Assembly (NCBI GenBank): GCA_946699065.1
Contig: CAMPDV010000080.1
Span: 496,001 to 560,000 of the forward strand
Length of the DNA: 64,000 nt
Source: Loxodes magnus
Taxonomy: Eukaryota; Ciliophora; Karyorelictea; Loxodida; Loxodidae
Reading direction: 5' to 3'
This document shows, piece after piece, positions 1 through 12,429 of the stretch. Each line of letters opens with the position of its first letter. Positions within the stretch are counted from its first letter, which is position 1. Position numbers and translations under genes: made by a program. The notes below the pieces were generated by a model. That model worked only from the letters and a program-made list of their open reading frames with translations. It had not been told where the DNA came from and did not search any database.

Positions 1-99
1 TATCTATGATTGGACAGATTTAACTAAAAGAAGGAGCATAAAATAAGAAAGAAATGAAGTAGTAAAAAAAGTCACAACCTAAGCAATATTTAGCAAAGG

Positions 100-1080
100 A
101 ATGAACAACTATTTCAGCCAACGTCCCTGAAGACTAAATGGTAAGAGTCTACTAAAATGCCTATGATGATCTATCAGATATGGTGGCAACAGTTTATTTG
201 AATCACTATCTGGAAAATATTCATTAAGTAGAGAAAAAAGATCATAGACTAAGAAGTGATACATGTGTTGAGTGATCAAATATGGAGCGAATACGGACAA
301 GCAGTGAGTAAATTCATTGTTAAATAAAACGGAATAGTATATTTAGTCTTCAACAATGAAGAAAGATACTAGCAATTCGCGTAATTCAGGGAATGAGCAT
401 TCTAAGGCGTTAGAATTTCTAACTAAGCAAGAAACTAATTAGATTAATTTGACGTCCATAACTACCCAGTATACTTCAATATTCAAACATGAAGGAAGTA
501 ATAGAAATAATGAGTTAGTATGGAAAGCTAGAGGAGAGGTTTAGTATATATACCCAAACGCTACAATACTAACAGATAGAAGTTCAATGTACTTAGATTT
601 AAAGGATATAGACGAAACAAAGAGGATATCAGAATTAATAGGCCTGAGTGGGAAAAAAATGAGAATAAAGCACCCAGTAAATTTTATTTGCTGCCTATTT
701 AATCTGAAAGGGCACGCATACCAGTAATGTAGAAGGATGGAAGCAGCAAAAAGGAAAGGACTACATACAAGCGAATTAGAGATGTTTGAAGGAGAAGTTA
801 AATTAGCAATAAAAAAACCATATTTTAAAAAAAATCAAGCAAATAAGAGGATAATTGAAGAAGGAGAATAAATAGTTATAGAAGAAGCAAGGGAAGAAGA
901 GAAGGAAATAAAACGAGGAAAATAGAAAAATAATTAGAAAAACTAAAATATTAAGTAATAAAAAGTTTTTATGATAAAAGAATAAATAAGAATTATTTTT
1001 CATCAAATGGAATTGGACTTATGTAAAACAGAGGGATAGAGAAATGTTCAAAATAATAAATAAAATAGAAAGAAATTAAC
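100..1080 (+). pseudogene. Degraded Gag-like ORF1 of a non-LTR retroelement
   Basis: This reads as the nucleic-acid-binding ORF1 protein of a non-LTR retrotransposon. Protein-like sequence switches frame: an early segment contains YLVFNNEERYQQF, similar in feel to an RRM, and a frame with an ATG at 356 continues to a zinc-knuckle-like motif at 689-730, C-CL-F-NLKG-H-AYQQ-C. That is the CX2CX4HX4C pattern with the second Cys replaced by Phe, so zinc binding is doubtful. The following stretch is Lys/Glu-rich. A reverse transcriptase scrap lies downstream on the same strand, which fits ORF1-ORF2 order. Frame breaks and the lost Cys suggest decay. The RRM reading is weak; the knuckle and the neighbour are the main support. 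Confidence 0.5.
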
Positions 1081-1599
1081 TATATATTAAGATATAATAT
1101 AAAACAAATCAGAGAAAAGGATATGACAATTTATGGTAAAAACGCTAAACCTTAACAGAAAAAATAAGAAAAAATATAAAATCATATTGGAGTATGTAAG
1201 GAAAAGCCTAAATAAACATAAGAAACAAAAAGAAATAGAATAAAATACAAGATAAAAGGGAGAAGTAAGAGGAAATTGAAACAAACTTTATTTAGAATTT
1301 ACTATGCAAAGAAACTAAGAAAACAAAAATTAACAATTATCTACAAAAATTGAAGGAAAAGCAAAAGAAGAAGAAAAGATAAGATAAGATAAGATAAAAA
1401 GAAGGAAAAGATAGATAATATGTGGAAAAAAATAAAAAATTAGGAAAGAACTATTAAGGAAAATAATATGGAAGCAAAGAATGATAGATAAGAGGAAGAA
1501 AAAATGGAGAAGGAGGATGAATAAAAAAAAATGTATTAAGAGGAAGCAGAGGAGATAGGTGAAAAAGAAAGATAAGAATAAGTCAATAAAATAGAGACA

Positions 1600-1860
1600 G
1601 CAAATATAAGGGGAGTTAGAAGTGGTTTAAAAAAAGGTAAATCATGCGCACTATAAATATTCAATCTAAGAACAGTATAGGAATGGTCAATGCGGAAACA
1701 AAAACACCATTTTTGTATATTTTGATGATTTTAAGAAAGCTTATGACACAGTTCAATAAAAAGATATATGATAAATCCTAAACATCTAAAAGTACCGAAA
1801 TAGGTAATTAAAATTCTAGCAAACTAATCAAAACGCTTGTGATGGTTTTAAACCAAACTA
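1600..1860 (+). pseudogene. Reverse transcriptase fragment (motif A region)
   Basis: In one frame starting near 1715 the sequence gives VYFDDFKKAYDTV, which fits the catalytic motif A of non-LTR reverse transcriptases (aromatic/hydrophobic, D, then KAYDTV). Just before it is a short stretch resembling the region preceding motif A. No motif B or YADD box follows, since protein likeness fades after about 1860. I read this as a scrap of ORF2 belonging with the Gag-like ORF1 upstream. TAA and TGA occur in frame as Gln and Trp. It is too short to be active. Confidence 0.6.
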
Positions 1861-1999
1861 CCAAGATTTTGTATTTTAGATACAAAATTCTAAGTAACCT
1901 TTTCTAGATACTAAAGCAACTGACTTTAAATTAATTAGGTTATAAAGCTTAATAAAATTGAATGCCTTTTTATTTATTAATTTCTTAAAACATTTTTAA

Positions 2000-2444
2000 A
2001 AAATAATTTAAATTTACTTAAAAACAATTTAAATAGAACAAAGCTTTTTAATTAAACAAAATAACTTTCTTTTTTATTTATTCTATGAGAAAATTCCTGT
2101 TTTCTGTTTTATGATGAGATATACTTATTTTTATTTTTTTATTTTATAATTATCTCTTCGTAAAAGTTTTTTATTATTTTTTCTAGTGCTTTTTTATTTG
2201 AATGTTACTAAAGAAATTCAAAATCTAAATCGTTTTTATCAACTTTGAGATTTTTTTGATAGAGAGATTTCTACTAAAATCATGCTAGTACAAGTTATCT
2301 ATAATTTATTTTTTATCTGCTATTTTTTTGTTAAAATCTTACTTTTGTTTTGATTTTACTCATATCAACTATATTTTCGGCTTTTCATCTTTTCATCTTT
2401 TCTTTTAAATTTTTCATAATTTTCTATCTCTATTTATAAAGCAT
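2000..2444 (-). CDS. Uncharacterised basic protein (C-terminal part)
   Basis: Minus-strand reading from an ATG at 2444 gives a Lys/Gln/Glu-rich, probably helical protein that stays protein-like for roughly 150 codons; the frame is also readable upstream of that ATG, so the true start may lie further right. No domain is recognised. Its last part, ending KKALEK, is shared at DNA level with the end of the minus-strand gene near 17.2 kb. Start and end are approximate. Confidence 0.4.
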
Positions 2445-2899
2445 TTCATACTTACTATCACCTATTTTTAATTGACAAAATTATTTATTACAGAACGCTT
2501 CGCACTAACTTAAAACGATATTTAATAAGAGAAATTAAAAGCGAATTGAAGCACTTAAAATAGTTTTGCTTTTTTTTAATTATTTTTATCTTTAGAATCT
2601 CAATAACTTCACTGATTTGTTTCTAGTTACATACTATATAGAATTCATAAGAAAGATACTTCACTTTCTACCTTAATAATTAATTTCAGCTCTTAATTTT
2701 AAAATGAAGCTGATCTTTATTAATTAATAGTTATATCATATTAAATAAATGTAGCTTATTTCCCTTTTAATAGGTATAACTTTTTTCTAAGCTTTAAATA
2801 GATTATTCGATTTTACTACTAATTTGATCCTAAAAGGAGAAGCTCTAAAAATTCCTGAAACAATACAACCTTAAGAATCGTTCTTATTATAACCTTTTT

Positions 2900-3240
2900 T
2901 TATAATTATTGCTACTTATGACATACTTGAGGAGACTAAAGAAAAAATAAAGGATTGCATAATGAAACCTAAGATTTATCAAAATCGAAGAACTGTATTT
3001 AAGGCATATCTTGTGATAGAGAGAAAGAATCTTATTTCCAAAAATTAATTATGAAGGTATAACAATAAAATGGAAATAAGACAATTAGTTTATATTTGAA
3101 TAAAAATATGCAGAAGTCAGTGTAATAGCACACAGTATGATAAAAATTACGAATATAACAGGTAGGAGATTGAAACTTTTATAAGTAAATTGAGTATAAT
3201 AAAAAATATCAAAAATAAAGTCATTTGACTAAACTACTCT
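2900..3240 (+). CDS. Uncharacterised ORF segment
   Basis: A plus-strand frame reads as ordinary protein for about 110 codons, with segments such as FIKIEELYLRHILWQRER and KYAEVSVIAHSMIKITNI. It includes in-frame TAA/TAG (Gln) and TGA (Trp). I recognise no family. No start codon is obvious, so this may be one exon of a longer gene or a decayed element. It is flanked by AT-rich sequence on both sides. Confidence 0.35.
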
Positions 3241-4208
3241 CTTAAATTAATACAATTTCTTTCTTTTAAACTCCTTTCCTTTTAGTTGATTATTGCTTAG
3301 CTTTATTTTTATCATTAATTAGTACAATAAATTTTCTTTTGCGTGATTTTATAAGTAATTGGTTGTACTATTAATATGATTTTAAGTGCCAAGTTTGAAA
3401 CTAAAATTAAGTAGTTCCTAATTTTTATTCCAATCTAGTTTATTCTTTTTAAGTATCACTTTATCTTTTAAGATATTAATTTATTAACTTCTATCTTTTC
3501 TCATGAGAATTTGATCTATGATATAGATGCTATAATACAGTATGTCATAAGCTTAAAAGAGCGAAATACTTTTTTGATTTTTGCCTTTTTGCACCTTATC
3601 TCTAAACCTTTTCTCACTTCATAGTAACTATGATTTAGTAGATTTTAGCGTGAAAATTTAAGATGCTTAGGCCTTATAAAATCATCATACTCTAATTTCC
3701 ATTTCATTAAGCTGTATTTTTACTCTTTAGTCATTAGTTTATCCTTAAAGCTACTTTCAAAGCCAAATTTATCTCTTAGTTCTTACTAAGAAAGCTGACT
3801 ATTTAGCGACTAGTTATATAGCTTTTTTCAAAATGCGCATACATTTAATATTCAATACCTAGAATAAAATGATCTAGCTTTTCAAGTAATAAAACGAATT
3901 ATTGTTCAGGGAATATTTGAAAATGATTGAGAATTAAATATTAGCTTAAAATTGGGAAAGTATGAGAAAATAAGCAGAACTAGATGATTTAACTAAGTTA
4001 TCAACTTTATTGATATAAAGACGAATTTTCTAACCAGCATCAACGTTATCAAAATGTGATAACTCATTCAGGGAAATTAGAAGCGAAATATATATAATTA
4101 TGAGTGTGCTACTGATAGAGATATCTAATATATGGTAATTGGAATATATCATTGAAGATGTTAATTTAAATCTATTTTAATAATTTAAATAATGTAAATA
4201 GTAGGTTT
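3241..4208. other. Unresolved spacer
   Basis: This stretch separates the short plus-strand ORF from the 3' end of the minus-strand kinase gene. I saw no recognisable motif, RNA or repeat; it may hold the kinase 3' flank and decayed coding sequence. Confidence 0.3.
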
Positions 4209-6320
4209 TCATTCTTTAACAAACTCAACTTTTCTTCCTTTTTTTTAATTCTTGTAATTATTCTTCTCTTTATAGAAATGTCTTTGCTCTGCTTTGATTT
4301 ATTTCCTTTTGATATTTTTTTTTTCTTCAAAGTATTTTTTTTCGATGGATTAATCTTCATAAGATCTTTTAACTTCAGAGCTTTTATCGAAGCCTTCTTA
4401 TCTGCTCTTTATCATTTGATTTATTTAAATGAAATCCATTCTGTACTTTTCTTACCTTGGAAGGCATTTTTATAAAATATTTAAAAGCTATTTTTTTTCC
4501 TCGCTTGGCTCATAATGCATCAGCATATCTTCTAACTATGAATTTAAATCTTAAGATGAACTATTTTTGAATAGTTCATTGACATTCTATTTTTTATTAG
4601 TTGCTGTTTCTAGCAAAGTTACTCCTAGTGAAAATGAATCTTACTTATATCCATTTCCCTTTTCTTCTAGATCGAAGGATTGATAACCTTCAGTATATGC
4701 AACAAAATTCTAAGGAGCATTTTTATTCATGATTTTAGCACTTCCTAGATCTCCTATCTTCAGCTTATTTTAATCCTCTATGAAGATATTATCAGGTTTT
4801 ATATCACAATGGCAAATATTATTTTTTTGAAGAAAGGCTAAGCCATCAATAAGCTAGCAGGCTAAGTTGTAAAGTTATTTTATTTCCATCCATTCCTTGG
4901 AATCTCATTTAATAAGTTATTTCAGCGTCTCTTTCTCATAATATTTCATTCTCATGTATCAAGTTCCTTTTTCTTTATCCACTTGAAATTCATATACTTT
5001 GCAGATATATTTTTGATAGTTTTCTATCCCTTTTAATCTCATAATCACTTCCTCCACTTAATTAATATTCTAATTTTACTTCACAAACTTGAAAACTCAG
5101 GGTTTGCTTTATTTAAAAGCTAAGACAATTTTAACCTGATAGTCCGCTTTATCTATTTCATAAATAACTTTAGCGAATTGATAGTCTTCTGCATAATATG
5201 GAAGCTACCATAGGTCCAAGTTTGTTTACTTTTTGTTACTATACCAATAAATTTTTGCTTCCTGGTTTGCTTTATTTTATATGGAAGGATTCTTTTTAAA
5301 ATTGCAGAACTGTATTGATTGCTCAGCTAGAAATATACCTTTGTAGTTTTGATCTAGCTATAATTTCTCAACTTTAAAACTCTAATCTTAACAAGGAGCA
5401 AAAACCAGACATTCTTCTAAATCCACTAAGATAGAAAAAAGTAAGTCTGTGTTATTTAAAAAAACTAGGCAATATGGCGGTTTCTTTTCTTAGCTTAAGA
5501 GATTTGAAATAAATTTCTAAAACTCAACTTTCTTTTGTTTATTTATTGACTTTTACTCGAGGCATTCTTTATCTATACTCTAGTTGAACTATATTGGCTA
5601 ACTCATGGATTTGCAAAACAATAAAAAGTTTTTGTTATTTTTAAAGTATTTAGAGTAGATATAAGTTAGCGATTAATTGCTTTCATAGTGATTTAAAAAT
5701 TCCTTTTCTTCTTCGACTTTTGTAATAATATCTTATGAGTTATCGAACTTTTTAAAGAGTTATATTGTCTAACTATTTCCATAATCAGCTTCTAGAAACA
5801 CATCAATGGCTTATAAACCCTTGATTTTTAGAATTTTGATGAGATTTATTTATCATTTAGGAACTTGATTTTTAAACAGATCTGCTTCTTCCAAAAGTAG
5901 CTATTTCTATTATTCTTCGTTTCATTTTTGTGCTATATTTTCTTTTATGTACACTTCTTAGTCAAAAGTAAAAGATTTATAAGTTATTATCTCTGAGTCT
6001 TATGCTTATATTAATACGCCTTAGTTTTTACCTTAATCATTTATATACATTTGCATCTAGTGTTGCAGCTTCATTCTCTACGCATTTACTTTTTCTAAGA
6101 AAACAGAAAAACTATCTTTAAGGGAATCTAATTATGATTTACATGTCTAGCTCAAACCTTTGATAGTAATTTTAAATTGCTACAGCCACTTCAAAATATC
6201 TTGTCGGAACTACTATTAAACTATTTTCCTAGTTTGTTAAAAGCTCTAGTCTATTGTTTATATTTCCTTCTTTTTCTTTTTATTATGATTCGATTTACAT
6301 TTTTTCTTACTTTAATTCAT
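4209..6320 (-). CDS. Serine/threonine protein kinase with N-terminal extension
   Basis: This encodes a protein kinase of about 703 residues that transfers phosphate from ATP to Ser/Thr. The frame runs from an ATG at 6318-6320 to a TGA at 4209-4211. The first 350 or so residues are Lys/Gln-rich and partly coiled-coil. The kinase domain follows: an N-lobe around AKVIYEIDKADYQVKIVLAF, the catalytic loop HCDIKPDNIFIED (Cys replaces the usual Arg of HRD, typical of non-RD kinases), the metal-binding motif as DLG instead of DFG, and GYQSFDLEEKG with DSFSLGVTLLE in the C-lobe. After LLNILQKCLP comes a Lys-rich tail. Many Gln codons are TAA or TAG. The substrate is unknown. Stop choice relies on TGA near the loss of protein character. 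Confidence 0.85.
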
Positions 6321-6990
6321 AATTTCGCAAATATACTAGGACAATGAAAAGTTTAGGCAGTTTTTTTCTTTTTCCAATTCCTTTAAATCAAAGTCCTTTT
6401 TTATATAACTTTTTTACTTAGTACCAAAATGATAAGACTCTTACATATTTAGAAAAATTATAAAATTTAAGTTTAGAACCTTTTAAAGCAAAATTGTGGG
6501 GAAAATGGAGTTTAAAAAGCTGAGGAAAGTAATATTGAAATAGATTTATAAGAATTTAGTTATAAACAGATCTATCGTTTTGAGTAAAGGAAAGTAGAGT
6601 AAGGAAAGGTGCTTTCGATATTTTATTCTATAGCTTAATTAAAATTATTTAAGTAGAGTGGATGTTTAATAAAGGATTTGAACTGTATTAGCTTTCAATG
6701 CTTTAAAAGTTCTATTTATGATAATGAATTAAAATAGCTTAAACTAATCAAAGAGAGAAGAGCTTAGCAAGAAAGGTCAAAGAAGGTTAGATCAGAATAA
6801 ACTGGCTTATGATGAATCTTTTTAATTGCAAGCAGGTTGATTCAACTAAAATATTCTAGGATAATTTGCTTGTAAATAGATAAATGAATAAAAACTAATA
6901 GTTAAATAATCAAGTTCATAGAAACAAAATTTTAAATAGAATCAAGTGTTAAATATTTCTTTTATAAATGTTAATCTAAATCTTTGTTAA
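6321..6990. other. Spacer, no gene seen
   Basis: AT-rich sequence between the kinase start and the 3' end of the next minus-strand gene. It probably contains the kinase 5' flank. I found no motif, RNA or repeat here. Confidence 0.3.
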
Positions 6991-6999
6991 CTTACTTTA

Positions 7000-8031
7000 T
7001 ATCCTCATTATTGCAAGCTAAGCTAAACAATTTTAGTTTTCCGCTTCCTTATCTTTTCATTTTTTAAGATATCTAATTTTTCTTAGGATTCATAACAATT
7101 TCTAAAATAACTTTTCGCTATTTCAGTTTACCTTTTTATGAGAAAGTTAACTAAAGGAGTGAAAATTATCCAACTAAAAGAATTGACTTTGATAGATATA
7201 TTTTACCCATAAGTTTACTGTAAAAATTTTATTTTCATTTAGTTAGATATTTAAAAGGTATACCTCCTTTCTGCATAATTAAGCTTAATAATATAATAAG
7301 TGCTAACTATATAATAGCTTCTGTTTATATCCTATTGCTTCATTTCTATTATTGTATATAACTTAAAAGAACCGTTTTCTCCTTTACTTTAAGAAAGTGC
7401 TACTTTCAAATAATTAATGACTAGCTCTCTTTTATCTTAGTCTTATAGATAGACATGAACTATCTGACTATATCAGGATTATCTATATTTTAGTCTTCAC
7501 TTCCCTTAAAGAAAGATCTGTCCATAATGAAATACTTGCTTAAATAAACTCTTTATTTATATTTTTTTCGTTATTCTAAAAAATGAAGGATTTAGTTTCT
7601 ATTAAATTGTTTAGTTTACTTACTTTATAAATACAGACTTTCAAGCTCAATGATTTAGCTTTTTTTAGGATATTTAAGTAACTAGAAATAACTATTTGTC
7701 TTTGATCGTTTTGTTGATTATATAAGTCTAATGCTAGTTAGTTTATTGTCTATATCCCTAAGTTTTTGATGTCTTAGAATATATTTTTGTACTCCATTAG
7801 TTTGGGTTAATTTATAAGATTCTCCTAACTAGAGTAATTTTGTCTCTTTCCTTACAATTTAACTCATTTTAGCCCTGTATTCAAGTTGATAATATATAAG
7901 TAGTCGATAGATTTAATACAATAAATACCTAATGCATGGTATTTTACGCCACTCAAGTAGAGTTAAGGCAACCTTTTGAAGTGATTAACAAGCTAACTAA
8001 TTTTAGTAGATATGGATGAGCGTATGTTCAT
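7000..8031 (-). CDS. Uncharacterised protein of about 340 residues
   Basis: One minus-strand frame is protein-like from an ATG at 8029-8031 almost to position 7000. It starts MNIRSSISTKISQLVNHFKR and includes KSIDYLYIINLNTGLKW, TINQLALDLYNQQNDQRQ and ASISLWTDLSLREVKTK. The mix of hydrophobic and polar residues and consistent Gln use of TAA/TAG support coding. No family is recognised. The end is not fixed: several TGA codons occur below 7120 and could be Trp or stop. It lies in the same orientation as its neighbours on both sides. Confidence 0.5.
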
Positions 8032-8299
8032 GGGTTATATAACTAAGCCTTATTTAAAAATATATTAGATCTGATTAAAAAGAAGAAGAGATTGAGATAA
8101 TAAAAGGACTGTCTATGCTAACCCTCATTTTTACCGTTTTGAACTCTTAGTTATTCAATAGAATCTTATCTTTAGTTTCATCCTCTTATCTCTACTATTG
8201 CTTCAACCTCTCTAAACATATATACTTCCTTTTTTTCTTCAGTATCATTCCTTTCATGATTACCCTTGAAATAATAAAAGGGACTATACATTTTAAACT

Positions 8300-9330
8300 A
8301 GCGATTCTACACTTCATTCGATTGAATTTCTGAATTAAAAAGTCAAAATCATGAGGAATTATTTGAGGGTTAGATCTTAGGCAGTCAATTATAATACTAA
8401 TGCTTCTTCAAATTTTTACCCATAAGATCTAGAAAAAGAGCCATCACTAAAATCCTCTTAATTGACAATCTTTTTATTTGAAATTACTATTTTATAGCTT
8501 GCTTTTATACTCTGAAATTCGCTAATTAAGATAGTAATTTTATAATTAAACCTATAAGGAGTATAAGAAAGGATAGTTGATACTTAAATATTGGTAATAA
8601 AATTCTTTATTATTTTAGTTTTGTTTTAACGTTGGCTAGGACAAGCAATATCTATAGATTCTTAGTAGTCAAGATCATATTAATAAATAATGGAGGAAAA
8701 AACTATCTGAAAACTTAATTTCCCTTGTAAATTCTTACCTTTTTTGCTAAACTAAGTTCTCTATACTAACTTAAATTACACTAATAATCATTCAATCATT
8801 CCTCATCTTATTGTCATGATAATCCTAAGATAGAAGCTATTAACATTTAGCTATTGTCCTCTACCAGCTTCTACATCTTGCTGATTTTTATTATAAGAAT
8901 ATTAAATTAAATTTCGTATTCTTTAGTCTCTTCATTTTAACCACTTTCTAAATAGATCTTTCACATATTTCTTAATATGGTCTATTTACCATCTAGCCTA
9001 ACTTATATCTAAATATATAATTTAACCTTTATTTTATAATTCTGATTTAGTGTTTTCAATTTCAAAGATTGATTTTTTATTTTATGTGCTAGGCTATTTA
9101 TCATAATATAGTGATAAGCATCATCTTCTTTCATCCTTTTTTAGTCTGTCTATAAGGATTATCCCATAATAAGCTCATTTAATACCTCCTAGTTTTATAA
9201 CTTAAACATGCTAAATAAAATAGACTTATGTTACCGTCCTATCTTTTATCATTCCTTGGTAAGTCAATTTTTTTACAGCTATAGCCATTATTTCGTAGAT
9301 CTCTATCGAATCTACTTATAATCAATGGAG
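8300..9330 (-). CDS. Uncharacterised protein, frame partly unresolved
   Basis: Minus-strand coding character is clear in the middle: segments such as EVLNELIMGQSLQTDQKRM, KEDDAYHYIMINSLAHKIK and KTLNQNYKIKVKLYIQIQVR sit in a single frame. Near the 5' end (9240-9330) a different frame looks better, so a small intron or frame change is likely. Family and function are unknown. Boundaries are rough. Confidence 0.35.
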
Positions 9331-9850
9331 TTATCACTAAAGCTACCAAAATTAAAAATTGTCAATAGAAACTAGAAAACGCAAATTAGCCCTCTGAAGT
9401 ACATCAAGAATGTATTCTACATGCAGACGCATATTAAGCTAGAAAGGATCTTAAACAGATCCATGCTATAAGGAGCTTTCTCTATAAAAGGAATTAGAGT
9501 CACTCTATGCTATCTAAGTTGACTATGTTAGATGAATTATCGAAGAAAAACTTACAGTTTATGGGTCTTAATCTAGTAAAAAAAGTTAAAAGGAAATTAC
9601 TGAAGTGTTTTATATAACACATGCATGAGTGATATTAAGTTGATGAAATATGGTTTTAAATCTAAAATTATAAGTTTAAAAGCTTCAAAATCAGATTTTA
9701 ATTGAGATACTCTACTCATGTTTAATTTTAAGTTCAAGGAACTGCTTAAAAAAGCAGGGTATAAGGATAAAATATAATAGCAAATTCATTTTAATAAGTA
9801 AAATAAGAATGATGGAATATGAATAAGGCATATATATAATTAATATTAAA
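9331..9850. other. Unresolved spacer
   Basis: No recognisable coding motif, RNA or repeat. It lies between two minus-strand genes and may hold the 5' flank of one and the 3' flank of the other. Confidence 0.3.
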
Positions 9851-9859
9851 AGCTGGAAC

Positions 9860-12077
9860 GAGTTATATCTCATTTTTACTTTCTATCTGAATTTATCTTC
9901 AGCCTAATTGACTAAATTTACACTCAACTGCTATTCGAAACTCTTCCTAGATCGTCTGCATCCACTTCCAATTTTGTTAAAAAGGAGTTGAATTTTCTAA
10001 GTGCTGTCCTATAGTTTAAAAGCACTTGTTGTATCTGTGAAAATGAGTATAGTCTATCAGAGACTCCGTCGTAGTTTATCTAATGTGAATAGCTTACTGA
10101 AGATGCTTTTTAGTAGGTATCATATCCATAAAAATCAAATTCGATGATCTGCTTGTCCGATTTATCTCTCCCTTCATACAGGAAATTTTCTAATATTAAG
10201 AATTAAATAAAACTCGCGAAAAACCTAAGGTTTTCCTTTTATGCTTTATTCACTTCTAGTTTCATTTTTAAAGGCTAAAGTATGACTTTGCTAATTAAGA
10301 TCTTAAACAGTAAGTAGAAACAAATTAATTGCTTTGCTAGTACTTATTTATAGATCTCAATTATGATAATTACATAAAGCTATTATCCTGCATTTCAATG
10401 CGATTTTTTTCAAAGCATGAAAGACAGTCATTTGGAAATATTTTTCCTTGAGTGAATATGAAGTAGAAAAAGCTTTAAGTGGATTTGGTAGCTTCAAATT
10501 CTCATTAGCTATATTTTAAATTAACTCTTAGCAGTACCTTATTAGAAACACCGATTACTTATTAAATTCAGAAGGCTTTTATTTCATCAATTATATATCT
10601 AGTAACTTACTAAAGTTAACCACTGAGTTGGTGATTAGATTTTTATTAGTTATAGCTTATTTTTCTTAGTCATTAGTTAGCTATTTTTTAATGAAAATTG
10701 AAGGCGTTTTTTAAATTCTCTCCATCTTTTGTACAAAGAACTATTCTTTTCTATAGTTTCGAGTTTTCTTACCTTTTACTGATTTAATCTTCTAATAACT
10801 GTTTTATTCTTTACCATCTGTCTCTTCACTAGGATCTATTTTCTTTTGCTTAGGCTCTAAATCTATTTTATCTTAACTTTCAGAAAAAATCATTTGTTGG
10901 ATCTAACCCTTTTAAAGATTTCCTTGATTAAAGTGTTCATTTTTTTGTTTGCAATCAATTTTTTTTCTAAATTAGGAAATACAGAATTATTGCTATACAA
11001 TTAACCTTCTGATTCTTCCTTTTATATCTAGATATTATCACTTGTTTTCGCGTTTTCTAGCATATAGGTTTCTTACATTTCTTTTTTGCTTTTTTTAATT
11101 CCTTTTTAGTGAAAAAAGAAGAACATGAATTCGGGATTTGAATAAAGGCTTTTTCAAGGTTTTCTTGGTCATTTTTCTTTCTGTTAAAAACTTTATTTAC
11201 CTTACTTTTGGATTTTTAAGTACTAGGAATAGATTTACTAGTTTATCATGATGCTCTATTAGAATTTTAGGTTTCTGATGTAGTGTCTAACATATCAGAA
11301 ATGCCTAATACTTCATTACTTTGGTTTTTAAATTACTCACAATTTCTTATTCCTGTAACCTACTCACAGAGTTTCTATCACAAACGTCATTTATTTAATT
11401 TGAGATCTGAATATAACTTAGGTTACATCCTTCTTAATATTTGTTTACATTCTTCGAGTTGTCTTAGTTATGTTATCTTTTAGTTTAAGATTTGGTTTAC
11501 TATTTCTTTAAGGCCCTTCCTTTCTAGACCTAATTTTTTGCTTGAAAGATTTTATTTTTTCAGATTACTTTAAGAATATTTTGCACTTAAGTTCAAAACT
11601 TTAGTTTAATTGGTTTTTGCCTTAGTCTTAAGCTTAGTTAGTAAGTTAACTTTTATTTTATTTATATTTAATATTGAGCTGGGACTCTTTTCAAGTTCTA
11701 TCCGACTCTTATCCTTCGATTGTTTTATTATTATACATTAATTCTTAACTATTTTCACTTAAAACGAAATTTGAACTTGTGGACTAGCTTTTTTTAAAGG
11801 AACCTTCTTCAGTCAAATTGTTTCAATTAAGTTCTTCAATCTCTGCAAAGAAGAACTGACAAGACTGTTTGCTTTCTTCCTTTAAGCCGATCTTACTTCT
11901 ATCCCATCTCATCTTTCTTTTAGCTGCTCTAACTATTTTTTAAAGCATGTCTTTCTTTATTTTAGCTAATGTTAAGTTGTTTGCTTTATTATTAATTTTT
12001 ATTAAAAGGAATCATTTAACAAAAGGCTTATTTAAGACATTCTTTTTAATATAATTAAGACTCCTTTCTGCTTTATT
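9860..12077 (-). CDS. Large uncharacterised Lys/Gln-rich protein
   Basis: The minus strand is protein-like over most of 2.2 kb. The 5' part (11.9-12.07 kb) reads SLNYIKKNVLNKPFVKW, then KRKMRWDRSKIGLKEES and FFFAEIEELNWNNLTEEGSF. A long hydrophilic Lys/Gln/Ser-rich middle follows, then a folded-looking C-terminal region with KQIIEFDFYGYDTYQ and ALRKFNSFLTKLEVDADDLG. The frame changes near 10.3 kb, so at least one short intron or indel is likely. I recognise no family. The start lies next to a run of TATA at 12078-12092 that also precedes the plus-strand RNA candidate, suggesting divergent promoters. No TGA near 9860 is convincing as the only stop. Confidence 0.5.
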
Positions 12078-12094
12078 TATTATATATATATAAA
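12075..12094. promoter_or_regulatory. TATA run between divergent transcripts
   Basis: An uninterrupted run of alternating TA of about 13 bases sits between the start of the minus-strand gene and the first GC-rich base of the RNA candidate. Its distance to the RNA candidate fits a TATA box of a small-RNA gene. This is inference from position; a chance TA run is possible in DNA this AT-rich. Confidence 0.35.
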
Positions 12095-12262
12095 TGGGTC
12101 GGCCGCATCAGAAAAACTAGTAGGCAGATTGGGGCAGTGTATACTGAATTGCGAGTATTCACGTTCTAGATGGCCCCACGGGGAAGGGTGGGTAAGCTTA
12201 GTTGAGACAAGCCTAACTTACCCTGAGGGTTCTCTCTAGCAGTATGAAAGTTTGACTGGTGG
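12095..12262 (+). ncRNA. Structured RNA candidate, family not recognised
   Basis: About 165 bases are markedly richer in G and C than the surroundings and fold into several hairpins: GTGTATACT with AGTATTCAC (12137-12145/12154-12162, one mismatch), CCCC with GGGG (12174-12177/12180-12183) and GGGTAAG with CTTACCC (12190-12196/12217-12223). A TA run lies just upstream on the plus strand. In an AT-rich genome this is the usual look of a functional RNA gene. I compared it by eye with U1-U5, U3, SRP, RNase P/MRP and ciliate telomerase RNAs and found no convincing match. Strand and 3' end are uncertain; the first T run downstream is at about 12431-12438. Confidence 0.5.
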
Positions 12263-12429
12263 GCCTTCTAACTATCGATTTAATAACTAATTCTTATTTG
12301 GACCTTATTCAAGAAGACTGAAGCATTTGACTCAAGATTTAAGAATAATTTTAATAAGAAGATTCCCCATTTGGAGAAGATGAAGTGATTCTTTGGATTA
12401 ATAGAATGAAATCAAGCTTTTTAGAACAT

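Noticed and set aside
1381..1397. GATAA tandem repeats
   Set aside because: Only three to four units; expected from slippage in AT-rich DNA and without further signs of a satellite or telomere.
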